From an uncultured Bacteroidales bacterium (GTDB lineage Bacteria > Bacteroidota > Bacteroidia > Bacteroidales > UBA932): DNA of 40,031 bases. The notes beneath the pieces were generated by a model. It ran no database searches and was not told where the DNA came from. It saw only the letters and a program-made list of their open reading frames with translations. The DNA lies in NCBI GenBank assembly GCA_947367315.1, contig CANBDX010000017.1:1-40031 (forward strand), given 5' to 3'. Shown here piece after piece: positions 24,098 to 32,732 of the stretch; position 1 is the first letter of the stretch; each line of letters starts with the position of its first letter. The position numbers and the translations under genes are program-made.

Positions 24098-24678
24098 CAG
24101 ATAACCCACGTATAGCCGAGGTGCTGGACTTCCTTGAGAAGCACGGCCTCGGCTATAAGCTTCATACACATCCTCCGCTTCCTACCATAGAACTTGCTCT
24201 GGAATACTGGAAGGACATCGACTCGGTGCATTGCAAGAATCTGTTTTTCCGCAATCATAAGGGCAACCGCCATTATCTCGTTGTCTTCGAATGTCACAAG
24301 GAGCTCGCAATCCATTCGCTGGAGCACATGCTCAGGCAGGGAAAGCTTTCATTTGCCTCTCCGGAGCGCATGGAGCGCTGTCTCGGCCTGCTCCCCGGCT
24401 CGGTCTCTCCGCTGGGACTGATACATGACATGGATCTGGCAAGGACGGATTCCGAGGGCAACCTTACGCCCAATGAAGGAGTTGCTCTAAAGGAACTCTT
24501 TCCCAACGGCCACAGGGTCAAGCTTTTCCTGGACAAGGATCTTCAGAATGCAGAACGTATCAGCTTTCACCCATGTGACAACACTGCCAGCGCTGTGCTT
24601 TCCAATGAGGATTTCATGAGATTTCTTGAAATCTGGGGCGGAGAGTACGAGTGGCTTGACATCACAGCCGAAGTCTAG
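24094..24678 (+). CDS. ProX/YbaK-type aminoacyl-tRNA deacylase
   Basis: A 194-residue editing enzyme of the YbaK/ProX superfamily, which in trans hydrolyses wrongly charged tRNA-Pro such as Ala-tRNA-Pro. Evidence: the N-terminal HTHPPLPTIE, KNLFFRNHKGNRHYLVVFE with the catalytic Lys region, and PGSVSPLGL near residue 105. The ATG at 24094 overlaps the lgt stop by 4 bp (ATGA), indicating coupling. A longer open frame starting at 23959 lies inside lgt and is not the gene. The substrate specificity (Ala or Cys) cannot be decided. Confidence 0.85.
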   Translation: MTDNPRIAEVLDFLEKHGLGYKLHTHPPLPTIELALEYWKDIDSVHCKNLFFRNHKGNRHYLVVFECHKELAIHSLEHMLRQGKLSFASPERMERCLGLLPGSVSPLGLIHDMDLARTDSEGNLTPNEGVALKELFPNGHRVKLFLDKDLQNAERISFHPCDNTASAVLSNEDFMRFLEIWGGEYEWLDITAEV

Positions 24679-25649
24679 GCGAAATCCCTGATTTCCTTGT
24701 TCATCACGTCTTTAGGACGCAGCGTAAGCAGCGTCTTCCTTATGTTCTGCCTGTACTTGAGTGGTGACAGGCCTGTATGTTTCCTGAAGAATTTACCGAA
24801 GGATGACTGGTCGGAGAACGACAGCTCCTCCGCGACCTGCTGTATGGTAAGCTCAGGGTCTCTCAACAGTCTGGCAGCAATCTCTATCCTCATTGACGCC
24901 ATGACGGTTCCTATGGTCACATGCAGTTTCTCCTTTACAATCAGTGAAAGGTATTGCTTGGATATGCAGAGCTTTTCTGCATAGAACCCCACGCTTGTCT
25001 CTGTCTTTATGTTCTGCACGAGGAGTTCAGAGAACTCCTTGAGGATTCCGTCCGCCCGCCTCATCTCCGAATGACGCATCGGTGTATACCGTCCGTATTT
25101 TCTCCACACCATGTCGGCCATGTCGGTAAGCAGGATATAGAAATATGCATAGTTGATTTCCTCTGCAAAATGATGATTCCTGTTCGAGAGCGAATCGATC
25201 ATGTTCCTGATGTCCTTGCATAGGATGTCAAGATCGTTCTTTTCCATTATCTGTCCTCCAAGACCATGATCGATCCTGAACTTGAAATCCGGTGGGAAAG
25301 GGTTTCGGTTGCGGAAAATGTCCTCCACGACGTTTCTGTCGGTGGCAGTGGTCATGGCATGGAATCCTTTTCCGTATTTTATCTCATAGATGTCCGACCA
25401 TGTGGGAAGATTGATGTAGGTCCTTTTGCCGAAACGGAATTTCTCTCCGTTTATGACCATGTTGATTTCTCCTTCTATCACGATTATCACAAGGTGGTAT
25501 TTCGGCTTTCGCGGCTTAGCCCATATGATATGGTCTTCCCCTTTGATTTCTGCAGCAAAGATGTAGTCGTCTATATAGCCCTTTTTATGGACGTTTTTCT
25601 CGCTGAACAGGATTGCCGGAAGGGCGCCTTTTTGCCTTTTTTCGCTCAT
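24675..25649 (-). CDS. AraC-family transcriptional regulator
   Basis: A 324-residue regulator: a cupin-like N-terminal sensing part (KYHLVIIVIEGEINMVINGE) and a C-terminal AraC DNA-binding domain of two helix-turn-helix units, over about the last 110 residues (SVGFYAEKLCISKQYLSLIV and QQVAEELSFSDQSSFGKFFR, then HTGLSPLKYRQ). ATG 25649 is the start; an open frame to 25670 begins inside the promoter -7 box. Its stop overlaps the stop of the deacylase gene. It is divergent from the TolC-RND operon, so it is a candidate regulator of that pump and of itself. Confidence 0.9.
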   Translation of the reverse strand: MSEKRQKGALPAILFSEKNVHKKGYIDDYIFAAEIKGEDHIIWAKPRKPKYHLVIIVIEGEINMVINGEKFRFGKRTYINLPTWSDIYEIKYGKGFHAMTTATDRNVVEDIFRNRNPFPPDFKFRIDHGLGGQIMEKNDLDILCKDIRNMIDSLSNRNHHFAEEINYAYFYILLTDMADMVWRKYGRYTPMRHSEMRRADGILKEFSELLVQNIKTETSVGFYAEKLCISKQYLSLIVKEKLHVTIGTVMASMRIEIAARLLRDPELTIQQVAEELSFSDQSSFGKFFRKHTGLSPLKYRQNIRKTLLTLRPKDVMNKEIRDFA

Positions 25650-25667
25650 TTTAGTAAATTTGTCGCC

Positions 25668-25703
25668 CAAATATAGGGGTTTTGTAATTTCGGACCAAAT
25701 ATA
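25668..25703 (-). promoter_or_regulatory. AraC-family regulator promoter
   Basis: On the minus strand TTTG (25696-25699), 20 bp, TATATTTG (25668-25675), 18 bp before the start. A second TATATTTG at 25696-25703 overlaps the -33 box, so tandem start sites are possible. Confidence 0.65.
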
Positions 25704-25766
25704 TATAATATTAGACTAATGATATTTCGCCGGATGGCGTGAAATTTGCACCTCTTTTGCCCCTCG

Positions 25767-25784
25767 TGCACCAGTCGGGGTGCA
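25767..25784. promoter_or_regulatory. Dyad upstream of the efflux operon
   Basis: TGCACC (25767-25772), AGTCGG, GGTGCA (25779-25784), a perfect 6 bp dyad 36 bp before the TolC gene start. An imperfect ATTTCGCC/GGCGTGAAAT dyad lies at 25724-25745. I see no TAnnTTTG match ahead of the TolC gene, so these may be regulator sites. Confidence 0.35.
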
Positions 25785-25819
25785 GACCTGAAACGAAAAT
25801 AAAAGTTTAGTGTATAGAT

Positions 25820-27364
25820 ATGATGAAAAAATTGACATTGACAGCAGTGGTTTTGGCGGCATCTGTCATGATGCCGTATGCTGCGTCTGCCCAGTACAGG
25901 ACGGATGTGGCTGAAGATGCTCCTAAGACCGAGACACAGCTTATCCTTGAGAAGGCCGACTCTTCCGAGACTCCGGTGATCATTTCTCTGGAACAGGCTC
26001 TCAAGATCGCCTTGAGCGAGAATGTTTCGGTGAAGGTGGCTGACATGGAAATCAAGAGGGCTCAGTATGCCAAGAAAGGCAGCTATGCGGCTCTTTTCCC
26101 TCAGATTGACGCTTCCGGCGCATATCAGAGGACTATCAAGAAGCAGGTGATGTATATGGACTTCGACATGAGTTCTCTCACAGGAGCTCTCGGTGGACTT
26201 GGCGGAGGTGCCGGCACGGGTTCCGGTGAAGGTGCTGCCGGCGGTTCCGGTGAGGGTACGACCACCCCTCCTGCCGAGGATCCCGGTTCTGGTGCTGCAG
26301 GTGGAATGGCGGACGGTATGGAAGTGGGACGTTGGAACACTTTCTCTGCAGGTATCTCGGCAGCCATGCCTCTCGTGAACGCCCAGCTCTGGAAGAGCAT
26401 AAAGCTTTCTGGTCTCGACGTGGAGATGGCCGTGGAGAAGGCCCGTTCTTCAAGACTCGACATGGTGACTCAGGTAAAGAACGCATATTTCGGAACCCTT
26501 CTGGCCAAGGAGGCGTTCAATGTTTACAAGGAAGTGTACGAGAATGCGGTGAAGAACCTGGAAGAGGCCCAGAAGAAGTATGACGCACAGAAGTCTTCCG
26601 AGATGGAACTTATCCGTGCGAAGACTACGGTGGCCAATGCGGTTCCTAACGTGTATAATGCAGAGAGTTCCGTGATTCTTGCATTGTGGCAGCTCAAGGC
26701 TGTGCTTGGTGTGGATCTGGACATGAATCTCGATATCGAGGGCAAGCTTTCTGATTATGCTCAGCAGATGTTCTACGACATCCATCAGTATGATGACGTG
26801 ACCCTCGATAGAAATTCTACGATGAAGCAGCTTGCCATCCAGGCGGAGATGCTTGCACAGAACATCAAGATACAGCAGTATGCATATATACCTACTCTTG
26901 CTGTGGCGTTCAACTACAGCATGAATGCCATGACCAATGACTTCAACTTCAGCGAGTATCGCTGGACACCATACTCTTATGTAGGCCTCAGCCTCAATAT
27001 CCCTATTTTCTCTGGCGGAAAGAGATACCATCAGGTAAAGCAGGCAAAGAACCAGCACCAGCAGCTTCTTCTCCAGCAGGTGAACACCGAGCGTCAGCTC
27101 AAGATCGCCATCCGCCAGTATCTCACTACCATGGAGACCAGCATGAAGAGTTATTATGCTGCCAAGGATGCCGTAGCTTCGGCACAGAAGGGTTATGACA
27201 TAGTGGCGGCTTCATATGCGGTGGGCAGAAGCAAACTTATCGAACTCAATGACGCGCAGCTTGCTCTGACGCAGTCCCAGCTCGCTGAGTCACAGGCGAT
27301 ATACAATTTCGTGACAGCCAAGTCTCAGCTTGAGCAGACTCTCGGCCAGGATTTTACCAAATAG
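25820..27364 (+). CDS. TolC-family outer-membrane efflux channel
   Basis: Outer-membrane exit duct of the tripartite pump encoded with the next two genes. It has a signal peptide at residues 1-24 (cleavage near ASA-QY), then two OEP repeats of long coiled helices (residues about 55-100 and 195-300; 320-420 and 420-510). Unusually, residues 122-167, in the first outer beta-hairpin, are a Gly/Ala/Ser-rich segment (GALGGLGGGAGTGSGEG and more) with a Pro patch, predicted to hang outside the cell. It is the first gene of the operon, 24 bp before the adaptor. Confidence 0.9.
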   Translation: MMKKLTLTAVVLAASVMMPYAASAQYRTDVAEDAPKTETQLILEKADSSETPVIISLEQALKIALSENVSVKVADMEIKRAQYAKKGSYAALFPQIDASGAYQRTIKKQVMYMDFDMSSLTGALGGLGGGAGTGSGEGAAGGSGEGTTTPPAEDPGSGAAGGMADGMEVGRWNTFSAGISAAMPLVNAQLWKSIKLSGLDVEMAVEKARSSRLDMVTQVKNAYFGTLLAKEAFNVYKEVYENAVKNLEEAQKKYDAQKSSEMELIRAKTTVANAVPNVYNAESSVILALWQLKAVLGVDLDMNLDIEGKLSDYAQQMFYDIHQYDDVTLDRNSTMKQLAIQAEMLAQNIKIQQYAYIPTLAVAFNYSMNAMTNDFNFSEYRWTPYSYVGLSLNIPIFSGGKRYHQVKQAKNQHQQLLLQQVNTERQLKIAIRQYLTTMETSMKSYYAAKDAVASAQKGYDIVAASYAVGRSKLIELNDAQLALTQSQLAESQAIYNFVTAKSQLEQTLGQDFTK

Positions 27365-27388
27365 CAAATAAATAAAAGTACAGAATAA

Positions 27389-28417
27389 ATGAAGACAATT
27401 TTCAGGACAATTATGATTGCCGGATCTGTCATCGCGGCAGCCGGATGCGGCAATAGCGGAAACAAGGAGGCTCAGCAGGCTGTTGTGGTCATTGAGGACC
27501 CGGTTGTAGCCGTAGAGCAGGTTCACGTGCGTGAGGTGCCTCAGATCGCTACCTACACATCTACAGTGCAGGCTTATGTTAAGAACAACATCGCTCCTCA
27601 GATGACAGGACGCATCACAAAGATAAATGCTGAAATCGGGGATTTCGTGAAGAAGGGACAGATTCTCGCAGAGATTGACAAGGCTCAGCTTCTTCAGGCT
27701 CAGCTCCAGCTCCAGAACAAGGAAGTCGAGCTTCAGCGTCTGAAGTCTCTCTATGAGGCAGGCGGACTTTCAAAGTCAGATCTCGATGCCATCGAGCTTG
27801 CATATAACGTGGCAAAGACTCAGGTGGACAACCTTCTCGAGAACACTGTCCTCCGCTCACCGATCGACGGAGTGGTGACTGCACGCAACTATGATGCAGG
27901 AGACCTTTACGGAATGAGCGCTCCTATCTACACCGTCGAGCAGATCGTTCCTGTGAAGCTCCTTGTAGGCATCTCAGAGTCGGATTACAGCAAGGTGAAG
28001 AAGGGTGACTCGATTGAGATAACTGCCGATGCCATTCCTGGCAAGACATTCTACGGCAAGGTTGAGAAGATCTATCCGACCATCGACCCTGCTACACGTA
28101 CGTTCACTGTAGAGGTGGTTGTGGAAAACAAATACAAGACTCTCCGTCCGGGTATGTTTGCGAGAGTTGCCGTGAACTTCGGCTCAAACAACAATGTGGT
28201 TGTGCCGGATGTGGCTGTAGTGAAGCAGCAGGGTTCCGGAGAGCGTTTCATCTATGTTCTCAACGAGGACGGTACGGTAACATATCAGAAGGTTGTGCTT
28301 GGCCGTCGCATGGGCGCCGAGTATGAGGTCCTTGAAGGGCTCAAGGATGGCGACAGGATCGTCACAGGCGGTCAGATCCGTCTCAAGGATGGTATAAAGG
28401 TAACAGTAAACGAGTAG
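27389..28417 (+). CDS. RND efflux periplasmic adaptor, lipoprotein
   Basis: A 342-residue membrane-fusion protein bridging the RND pump and the TolC channel. The N-terminal signal ends in a lipobox (IAAAGC, Cys about 20), so it is lipid-anchored. The biotinyl-lipoyl half-motifs flank a helical hairpin (QLLQAQLQLQNKEVELQRLK, then SKSDLDAIELAYNVAKTQVD), followed by VLRSPIDGVVTARNYDAGD and a beta-barrel domain (PGKTFYGKVEKIYPTIDPAT). It lies 4 bp before the pump gene. Confidence 0.92.
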   Translation: MKTIFRTIMIAGSVIAAAGCGNSGNKEAQQAVVVIEDPVVAVEQVHVREVPQIATYTSTVQAYVKNNIAPQMTGRITKINAEIGDFVKKGQILAEIDKAQLLQAQLQLQNKEVELQRLKSLYEAGGLSKSDLDAIELAYNVAKTQVDNLLENTVLRSPIDGVVTARNYDAGDLYGMSAPIYTVEQIVPVKLLVGISESDYSKVKKGDSIEITADAIPGKTFYGKVEKIYPTIDPATRTFTVEVVVENKYKTLRPGMFARVAVNFGSNNNVVVPDVAVVKQQGSGERFIYVLNEDGTVTYQKVVLGRRMGAEYEVLEGLKDGDRIVTGGQIRLKDGIKVTVNE

Positions 28418-28421
28418 TATA

Positions 28422-31400
28422 ATGAGTATTTATAGAAAAGCGGTCAATAATCCGGTTACCACGGCGCTGGTCTTCATCGCCATGGCTATCTTCGGTATAT
28501 TTTCGCTGATTAACATATCATTGGACAGGTTCCCTAAGTTCGACGCGAACGTCGTGATGGTGATGTCGTCTTACCCGGGAGCCAGTGCGGAGGATATCGA
28601 GACCAACCTTACCAAGGTGCTCGAGAACTCCCTGAACGGTGTGAGCGACCTGAAGGACCTCAGTTCCACTTCTAAGGAGAACATATCGCTCATTATGCTT
28701 GAGTTTGTTGAGGGCGTCGATATCGACGTTGCGACCAACGATGTGCGCGACAAGCTCGACATGGTGAATTCAGTGCTTCCTGATGGAGCATCATTGCCTG
28801 TCATCTTCAAGTTCAGTGCAGATGACATGCCTATCATGATCATGGCAGCAACGGCTCAGGAGAGTCTTCCTGCCCTTGAGAAGATTCTTGACGACAAGGT
28901 GGCTACTCCGCTTGCACGTGTCTCAGGCGTGGGTACAGTGTCGATTGCCGGTGCTCCTCAGCGCGAAATCCAGGTGTACTGCGATCCTAACAAGCTGGAG
29001 GCATATGGTCTTACTGTTGCCGGCATTTCAAGCATTATCGCTACTGAAAACAGAAATGTGCCTTCAGGATCCATCGATATAGGCTCGAATGCGTATTCTC
29101 TCCGTGTGGAGAAGGAATTCACATCGGCAGACCAGATGCTTGATGTTGTTGTAGGACATGTCAATGGAAAGACAGTCTATCTTCGAGATGTGGCAAGAGT
29201 GGTTGACGGCGTGGAGGAGAGATATCAGGAGTCTTATGTAAACGGCGTGCAGGGTGCTCAGATTGTGATTCAGAAGCAGGCGGATGCCAACACCGTGAAT
29301 GTGATCAGAGGTGTCAAGAAGGCGATGGAGCATATCGAAAAGAATCTTCCTTCCGACATCCATATACGTACAGTCGTTGACAGCTCGGATAATATTCTTA
29401 ACACTCTCAACTCTCTCAAGGAGACCATTCTGGTGACTTTCCTCATTGTGATGCTTGTGGTGTACCTCTTCCTCGGAAGATGGCGTGCTACATTCATCAT
29501 CGTGCTCGCGATTCCTATTTCGCTTCTGGCATCCCTGATGTATCTCTGGGCGACTGGAAATACATTGAATATCGTGTCAATGTCCGCTCTCTCCATTGCG
29601 ATCGGTATGGTCGTGGATGATGCCATTGTGGTGCTTGAGAATATTTCAACACATCTGGAAAGAGGAGCCAAGCCAAAGGAGGCAGCCGTACATGCCACCC
29701 AGGAGGTGGGTATATCCGTAATCGCCTCGACTCTGACGATGCTTGCCGTATTCCTGCCGCTTACCATGGTCAAAGGTATGGCCGGTCTTATGTTCAAGCA
29801 GCTCGGATGGATTACCAGCATCATTATGATTGTCTCTACAATCGGTGCGCTTACCCTCATTCCGATGCTTTGTGCGCAGTTCCTGCGTTTCAAGCCTAAG
29901 CATGGTAAGCTGCATTCTATCATATTCGGGGGATTCAATAAGTTTATCGACCTTATTGCCGCAGGATACAGCCGCCTTATAAACTGGTGTGTAGGACACA
30001 GGACAATTGTTGTGCTTCTTTCGGTTGCAGTGTTTATCGGAACAATCGGTTTCATCGGTCCAAGAATCAAGACCGAGTTCATGCCGAAGTCAGATGACGG
30101 ACGTATCACTCTTCAGCTTGAACTGCCTGCTGGTACAGGCCAGAACATTACCAGAGGCATAGCGGCTGAACTTTACAATAAATTCGATGCTGCGGTTCCT
30201 GAAATCGTCAACTGTTCATACGCCCTCGGTCAGGCGGATTCGGACAACTCGTTCGCTGCAATGCAGACCAACGGTACCCATGTGGTGTCATATAATATTA
30301 ATGTGGGAAGTATGGAGGATCGCGAGCGTTCTACATCTGAGATTGCCGATGTAATCCGCGGAATCCTTGCAGATTATCCTGAATTCAAGAAGGTTAAGGT
30401 AACTGAAGGTGGTGGCGGAATGGGAGGTGCCTCTACCGTAGATATCGAGATTTACGGATATGATTTCGAGACCACAGACCGTGTGGCAAAGGAGATCCAG
30501 TCCAAGATGCTTGCGGATAGCGATTTCTCTCAGGTTCTTCTCAGCCGTGATGAGTACACTCCTGAGTTCCAGGTGGACTTTGACCGCGAAAAACTTGCTC
30601 TCAACGGCCTCAACAGCACCACTGCCGCATCTTATCTGAGTGCTGCGATTAACGGTTCTACACAGTCTTTCTACCGTGAGGACGGAGATGAATATGATAT
30701 CCGTGTCCGTTACGCTCCTGAGTTCAGAACCGGCATTGAAGATATAGAGAATATTATCATCTATAACAATAGAGGCCAAGGTGTCAGAATCAAGGACCTC
30801 GGTACGGTTGTGGAGACTCTCACTCCTCCTTCAATCCAGAGAAAGAATCGCGAGCGTCTCATCACCGTGTCCGGAGTGGTGGCAAACGGAGTGGCTTTGT
30901 CTGATGCTGTGATGGCCACAGACGCAATTCTTGCCGATACTGACATTCCTTCGGAACTCTCTGTGGAAATAGGCGGATCGTATGAGGACCAGCAGGATAT
31001 GTTCTCAGACCTGATTATGCTCCTTATGATGATCATTATCCTTGTATACATCGTGATGGCATCCCAGTTCGAGTCATTTATGAGTCCGTTTGTGATTATG
31101 TTCTCGATTCCGTTTGCCTTTGTGGGAGTTCTCCTTGGATTATGGGTGACTGGCACACCTCTCGGAACGATGGGTATGATCGGTATCCTCATCCTCATGG
31201 GTATCGTGGTGAAGAATGGTATTGTGCTGATTGACTACACTATCCTCATGCAGGAAAGAGGCAAGAGCGTGATAGAGGCCAGTGTGATTGCGGCCAAGTC
31301 CCGTCTTCGTCCGATCCTCATGACCACCCTTACCACAGTCCTTGGTATGATTCCGATGGCTATCGGTCAGGGTGAGGGATCCGAGATGTGGCGTTCTCTC

Positions 31401-31529
31401 GGTATGGTCGTGGCATGGGGTCTGTCTATTTCGACTCTCGTGACTCTCGTGATCATCCCTACTGTGTACGCGTCAATGTCATCATGGCAGGAGCGCCGCA
31501 AGGCCCGAAAACTCGCAAAGCAGTCATAG
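28422..31529 (+). CDS. RND-family efflux permease (HAE1/AcrB type)
   Basis: Proton-driven inner-membrane pump of 1035 residues, the usual size. Twelve membrane helices with two large periplasmic domains; helix 4 holds SIAIGMVVDDAIVVLENI with the paired Asp residues of the proton relay, and helix 10 holds the Lys (GIVVKNGIVLIDY). It begins with RKAVNNPVTTALVFIAMAIF, as in this subfamily of Bacteroidota pumps. The substrate is not predictable; drugs, bile acids or fatty acids are all possible. A dispersed repeat and a PII-like gene follow. Confidence 0.95.
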   Translation: MSIYRKAVNNPVTTALVFIAMAIFGIFSLINISLDRFPKFDANVVMVMSSYPGASAEDIETNLTKVLENSLNGVSDLKDLSSTSKENISLIMLEFVEGVDIDVATNDVRDKLDMVNSVLPDGASLPVIFKFSADDMPIMIMAATAQESLPALEKILDDKVATPLARVSGVGTVSIAGAPQREIQVYCDPNKLEAYGLTVAGISSIIATENRNVPSGSIDIGSNAYSLRVEKEFTSADQMLDVVVGHVNGKTVYLRDVARVVDGVEERYQESYVNGVQGAQIVIQKQADANTVNVIRGVKKAMEHIEKNLPSDIHIRTVVDSSDNILNTLNSLKETILVTFLIVMLVVYLFLGRWRATFIIVLAIPISLLASLMYLWATGNTLNIVSMSALSIAIGMVVDDAIVVLENISTHLERGAKPKEAAVHATQEVGISVIASTLTMLAVFLPLTMVKGMAGLMFKQLGWITSIIMIVSTIGALTLIPMLCAQFLRFKPKHGKLHSIIFGGFNKFIDLIAAGYSRLINWCVGHRTIVVLLSVAVFIGTIGFIGPRIKTEFMPKSDDGRITLQLELPAGTGQNITRGIAAELYNKFDAAVPEIVNCSYALGQADSDNSFAAMQTNGTHVVSYNINVGSMEDRERSTSEIADVIRGILADYPEFKKVKVTEGGGGMGGASTVDIEIYGYDFETTDRVAKEIQSKMLADSDFSQVLLSRDEYTPEFQVDFDREKLALNGLNSTTAASYLSAAINGSTQSFYREDGDEYDIRVRYAPEFRTGIEDIENIIIYNNRGQGVRIKDLGTVVETLTPPSIQRKNRERLITVSGVVANGVALSDAVMATDAILADTDIPSELSVEIGGSYEDQQDMFSDLIMLLMMIIILVYIVMASQFESFMSPFVIMFSIPFAFVGVLLGLWVTGTPLGTMGMIGILILMGIVVKNGIVLIDYTILMQERGKSVIEASVIAAKSRLRPILMTTLTTVLGMIPMAIGQGEGSEMWRSLGMVVAWGLSISTLVTLVIIPTVYASMSSWQERRKARKLAKQS

Positions 31530-31530
31530 A

Positions 31531-31558
31531 TGTCATTTCGAGCGTAGTCGAGAAATCT
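31531..31558. repeat. Dispersed repeat copy between pump and PII-like gene
   Basis: A clean copy of TGTCATTTCGAGCG...AGTCGAGAAATCT filling half of the 52 bp gap inside the efflux operon. It matches the copies in the pgk leader. Its imperfect dyad could form a hairpin in the mRNA. Confidence 0.75.
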
Positions 31559-31581
31559 GTATTAATGAAATTGTAAACATT

Positions 31582-31875
31582 ATGAAAGGAATATTTATAG
31601 CATACGACCAGGCATACAACATGGAGATTGCGGATGCAATCGAGAAGATCGGTGTCAGAGGCTTTACCATGTGGCAGGATATTGCCGGCAGAGGTGGCTT
31701 TACCGGTGAGCCGCATCTGGGCAATCACGCCTGGCCTACAATGAACAATGCCATGCTTACATTTGTTCCGGACGAGAAGGTGGATGACATTCTTGCTAAG
31801 CTTAAGGCAATGGATGAGGATACTCCGGATCTTGGAATCAGGGCATTTGTCTGGAATGTCGAGAAATCATACTAG
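31582..31875 (+). CDS. PII-like transporter-associated protein (PG0541 type)
   Basis: A 97-residue cytosolic protein resembling PG0541 of Porphyromonas gingivalis, a PII-superfamily ferredoxin-like fold found next to RND transporters. Visible: KGIFIAYDQAYNMEIADAIE (first strand and helix), a glycine-rich T-loop-like stretch (DIAGRGGFTGEPHLGNHAWP) and a closing strand (IRAFVWNVEKSY). PII-like proteins sense small molecules and bind partner transporters, so it may gate the pump encoded just upstream; the ligand is unknown. Confidence 0.8.
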   Translation: MKGIFIAYDQAYNMEIADAIEKIGVRGFTMWQDIAGRGGFTGEPHLGNHAWPTMNNAMLTFVPDEKVDDILAKLKAMDEDTPDLGIRAFVWNVEKSY

Positions 31876-31914
31876 GATTTAACGGCTGTTTTTGAAAGCT
31901 TCTAAGTAATTGTA

Positions 31915-31945
31915 TTGTATTCGACCCGCGAATTTTTTATATTTG
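31915..31945 (+). promoter_or_regulatory. Promoter of the beta-barrel/thioredoxin/holB operon
   Basis: TTG (31915-31917), 20 bp, TATATTTG (31938-31945). The -7 box fills the loop of the hairpin at 31919-31955, so terminator and promoter share bases. It leads to the eight-gene run starting at 32010. Confidence 0.6.
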
Positions 31946-31955
31946 CGGGTCGAAT
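31919..31955. terminator. Hairpin ending the efflux operon
   Basis: ATTCGACCCGC (31919-31929) and GCGGGTCGAAT (31945-31955), a perfect 11 bp stem, followed by GTCTTTTTA. It lies 43 bp after the PII-like gene. Confidence 0.75.
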
Positions 31956-32009
31956 GTCTTTTTATGAGGCATAAGTGTAACCAAGTGTAACCTATTAAAT
32001 GAATGAATT

Positions 32010-32726
32010 ATGAAAAAGTTTATTACCTTATGCATTGTGGCGGTCCTCGCTTTTGCATCTGCTTTTAATGCAAATGCAAATCGTTTTGGCGTCAAGGCGG
32101 GTATTAATGTAGCAGATATCCAGAGCGAAGCGGCGCTAAATACCGCATTGGGTTATCAGGCCGGCCTTGCGTGGCAGATAGATCTTCCTATCGGTTTCTC
32201 AATCCAGCCTGAACTCCTTTACCATGTGAAGGCTTCAAGCTTCGATCAGGTGGAATCTCAGCTTAATTTCGGATATGTTGAGCTTCCTGTGAACATCCAG
32301 TGGGGATTCAGATTCTTCGATAGAAAGCTCAGACTGTTTGCTCAGGCTTCTCCTTTCATAGGATATGCGGTCCATATGGATAGTGATACCGAATCTGTTC
32401 TCGGCAAATACGATGGACTTCTCGGAAATCTGGGAGTGGATCCAGGTGCTTTGGAGACAGCCGCCAAAGTAGATAAGTGGACTAACATCAACAGATTTTC
32501 TTATGGTTGCGGCCTTGGTGTCGGACTTCAGTGGAGGGTTCTTCAGCTTACGGCACAGTATGTGTGGAACTTCGGTTCTCTCGCCAGCGACCAGAAGCTG
32601 TCGGCGGATCTGTTCAATGACAAGAATTTCGGAGGATGTGTAATTTCTCTCGGAATCCTTTTCGGAGGCAAGGATAAGAAGAAGGATAATAAGAAATCTA
32701 CAGAACCTGTAGATGATATAAAATAG
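32010..32726 (+). CDS. Outer-membrane beta-barrel protein (PorT-like)
   Basis: A 238-residue protein with a signal peptide (residues 1-23, cleavage near ANA-NR) and alternating beta-strands of a small barrel: FGVKAGINVAD, SIQPELLYHVK, FGYVELPVNIQWGF, FSYGCGLGVGLQWRVLQLTA, YVWNFGSLAS. The pattern fits the porin/PorT outer-membrane beta-barrel family of Bacteroidota. The C-terminal 15 residues are a Lys/Asp-rich tail, an addition to the barrel. A second, related barrel gene lies just beyond thioredoxin. The role is unknown. Confidence 0.8.
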   Translation: MKKFITLCIVAVLAFASAFNANANRFGVKAGINVADIQSEAALNTALGYQAGLAWQIDLPIGFSIQPELLYHVKASSFDQVESQLNFGYVELPVNIQWGFRFFDRKLRLFAQASPFIGYAVHMDSDTESVLGKYDGLLGNLGVDPGALETAAKVDKWTNINRFSYGCGLGVGLQWRVLQLTAQYVWNFGSLASDQKLSADLFNDKNFGGCVISLGILFGGKDKKKDNKKSTEPVDDIK

Positions 32727-32732
32727 TAAATT

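Noticed and set aside
23294..24169. 291-codon minus-strand frame over lgt
   Set aside because: lgt is certain on the plus strand, and the antisense product has no recognisable feature.
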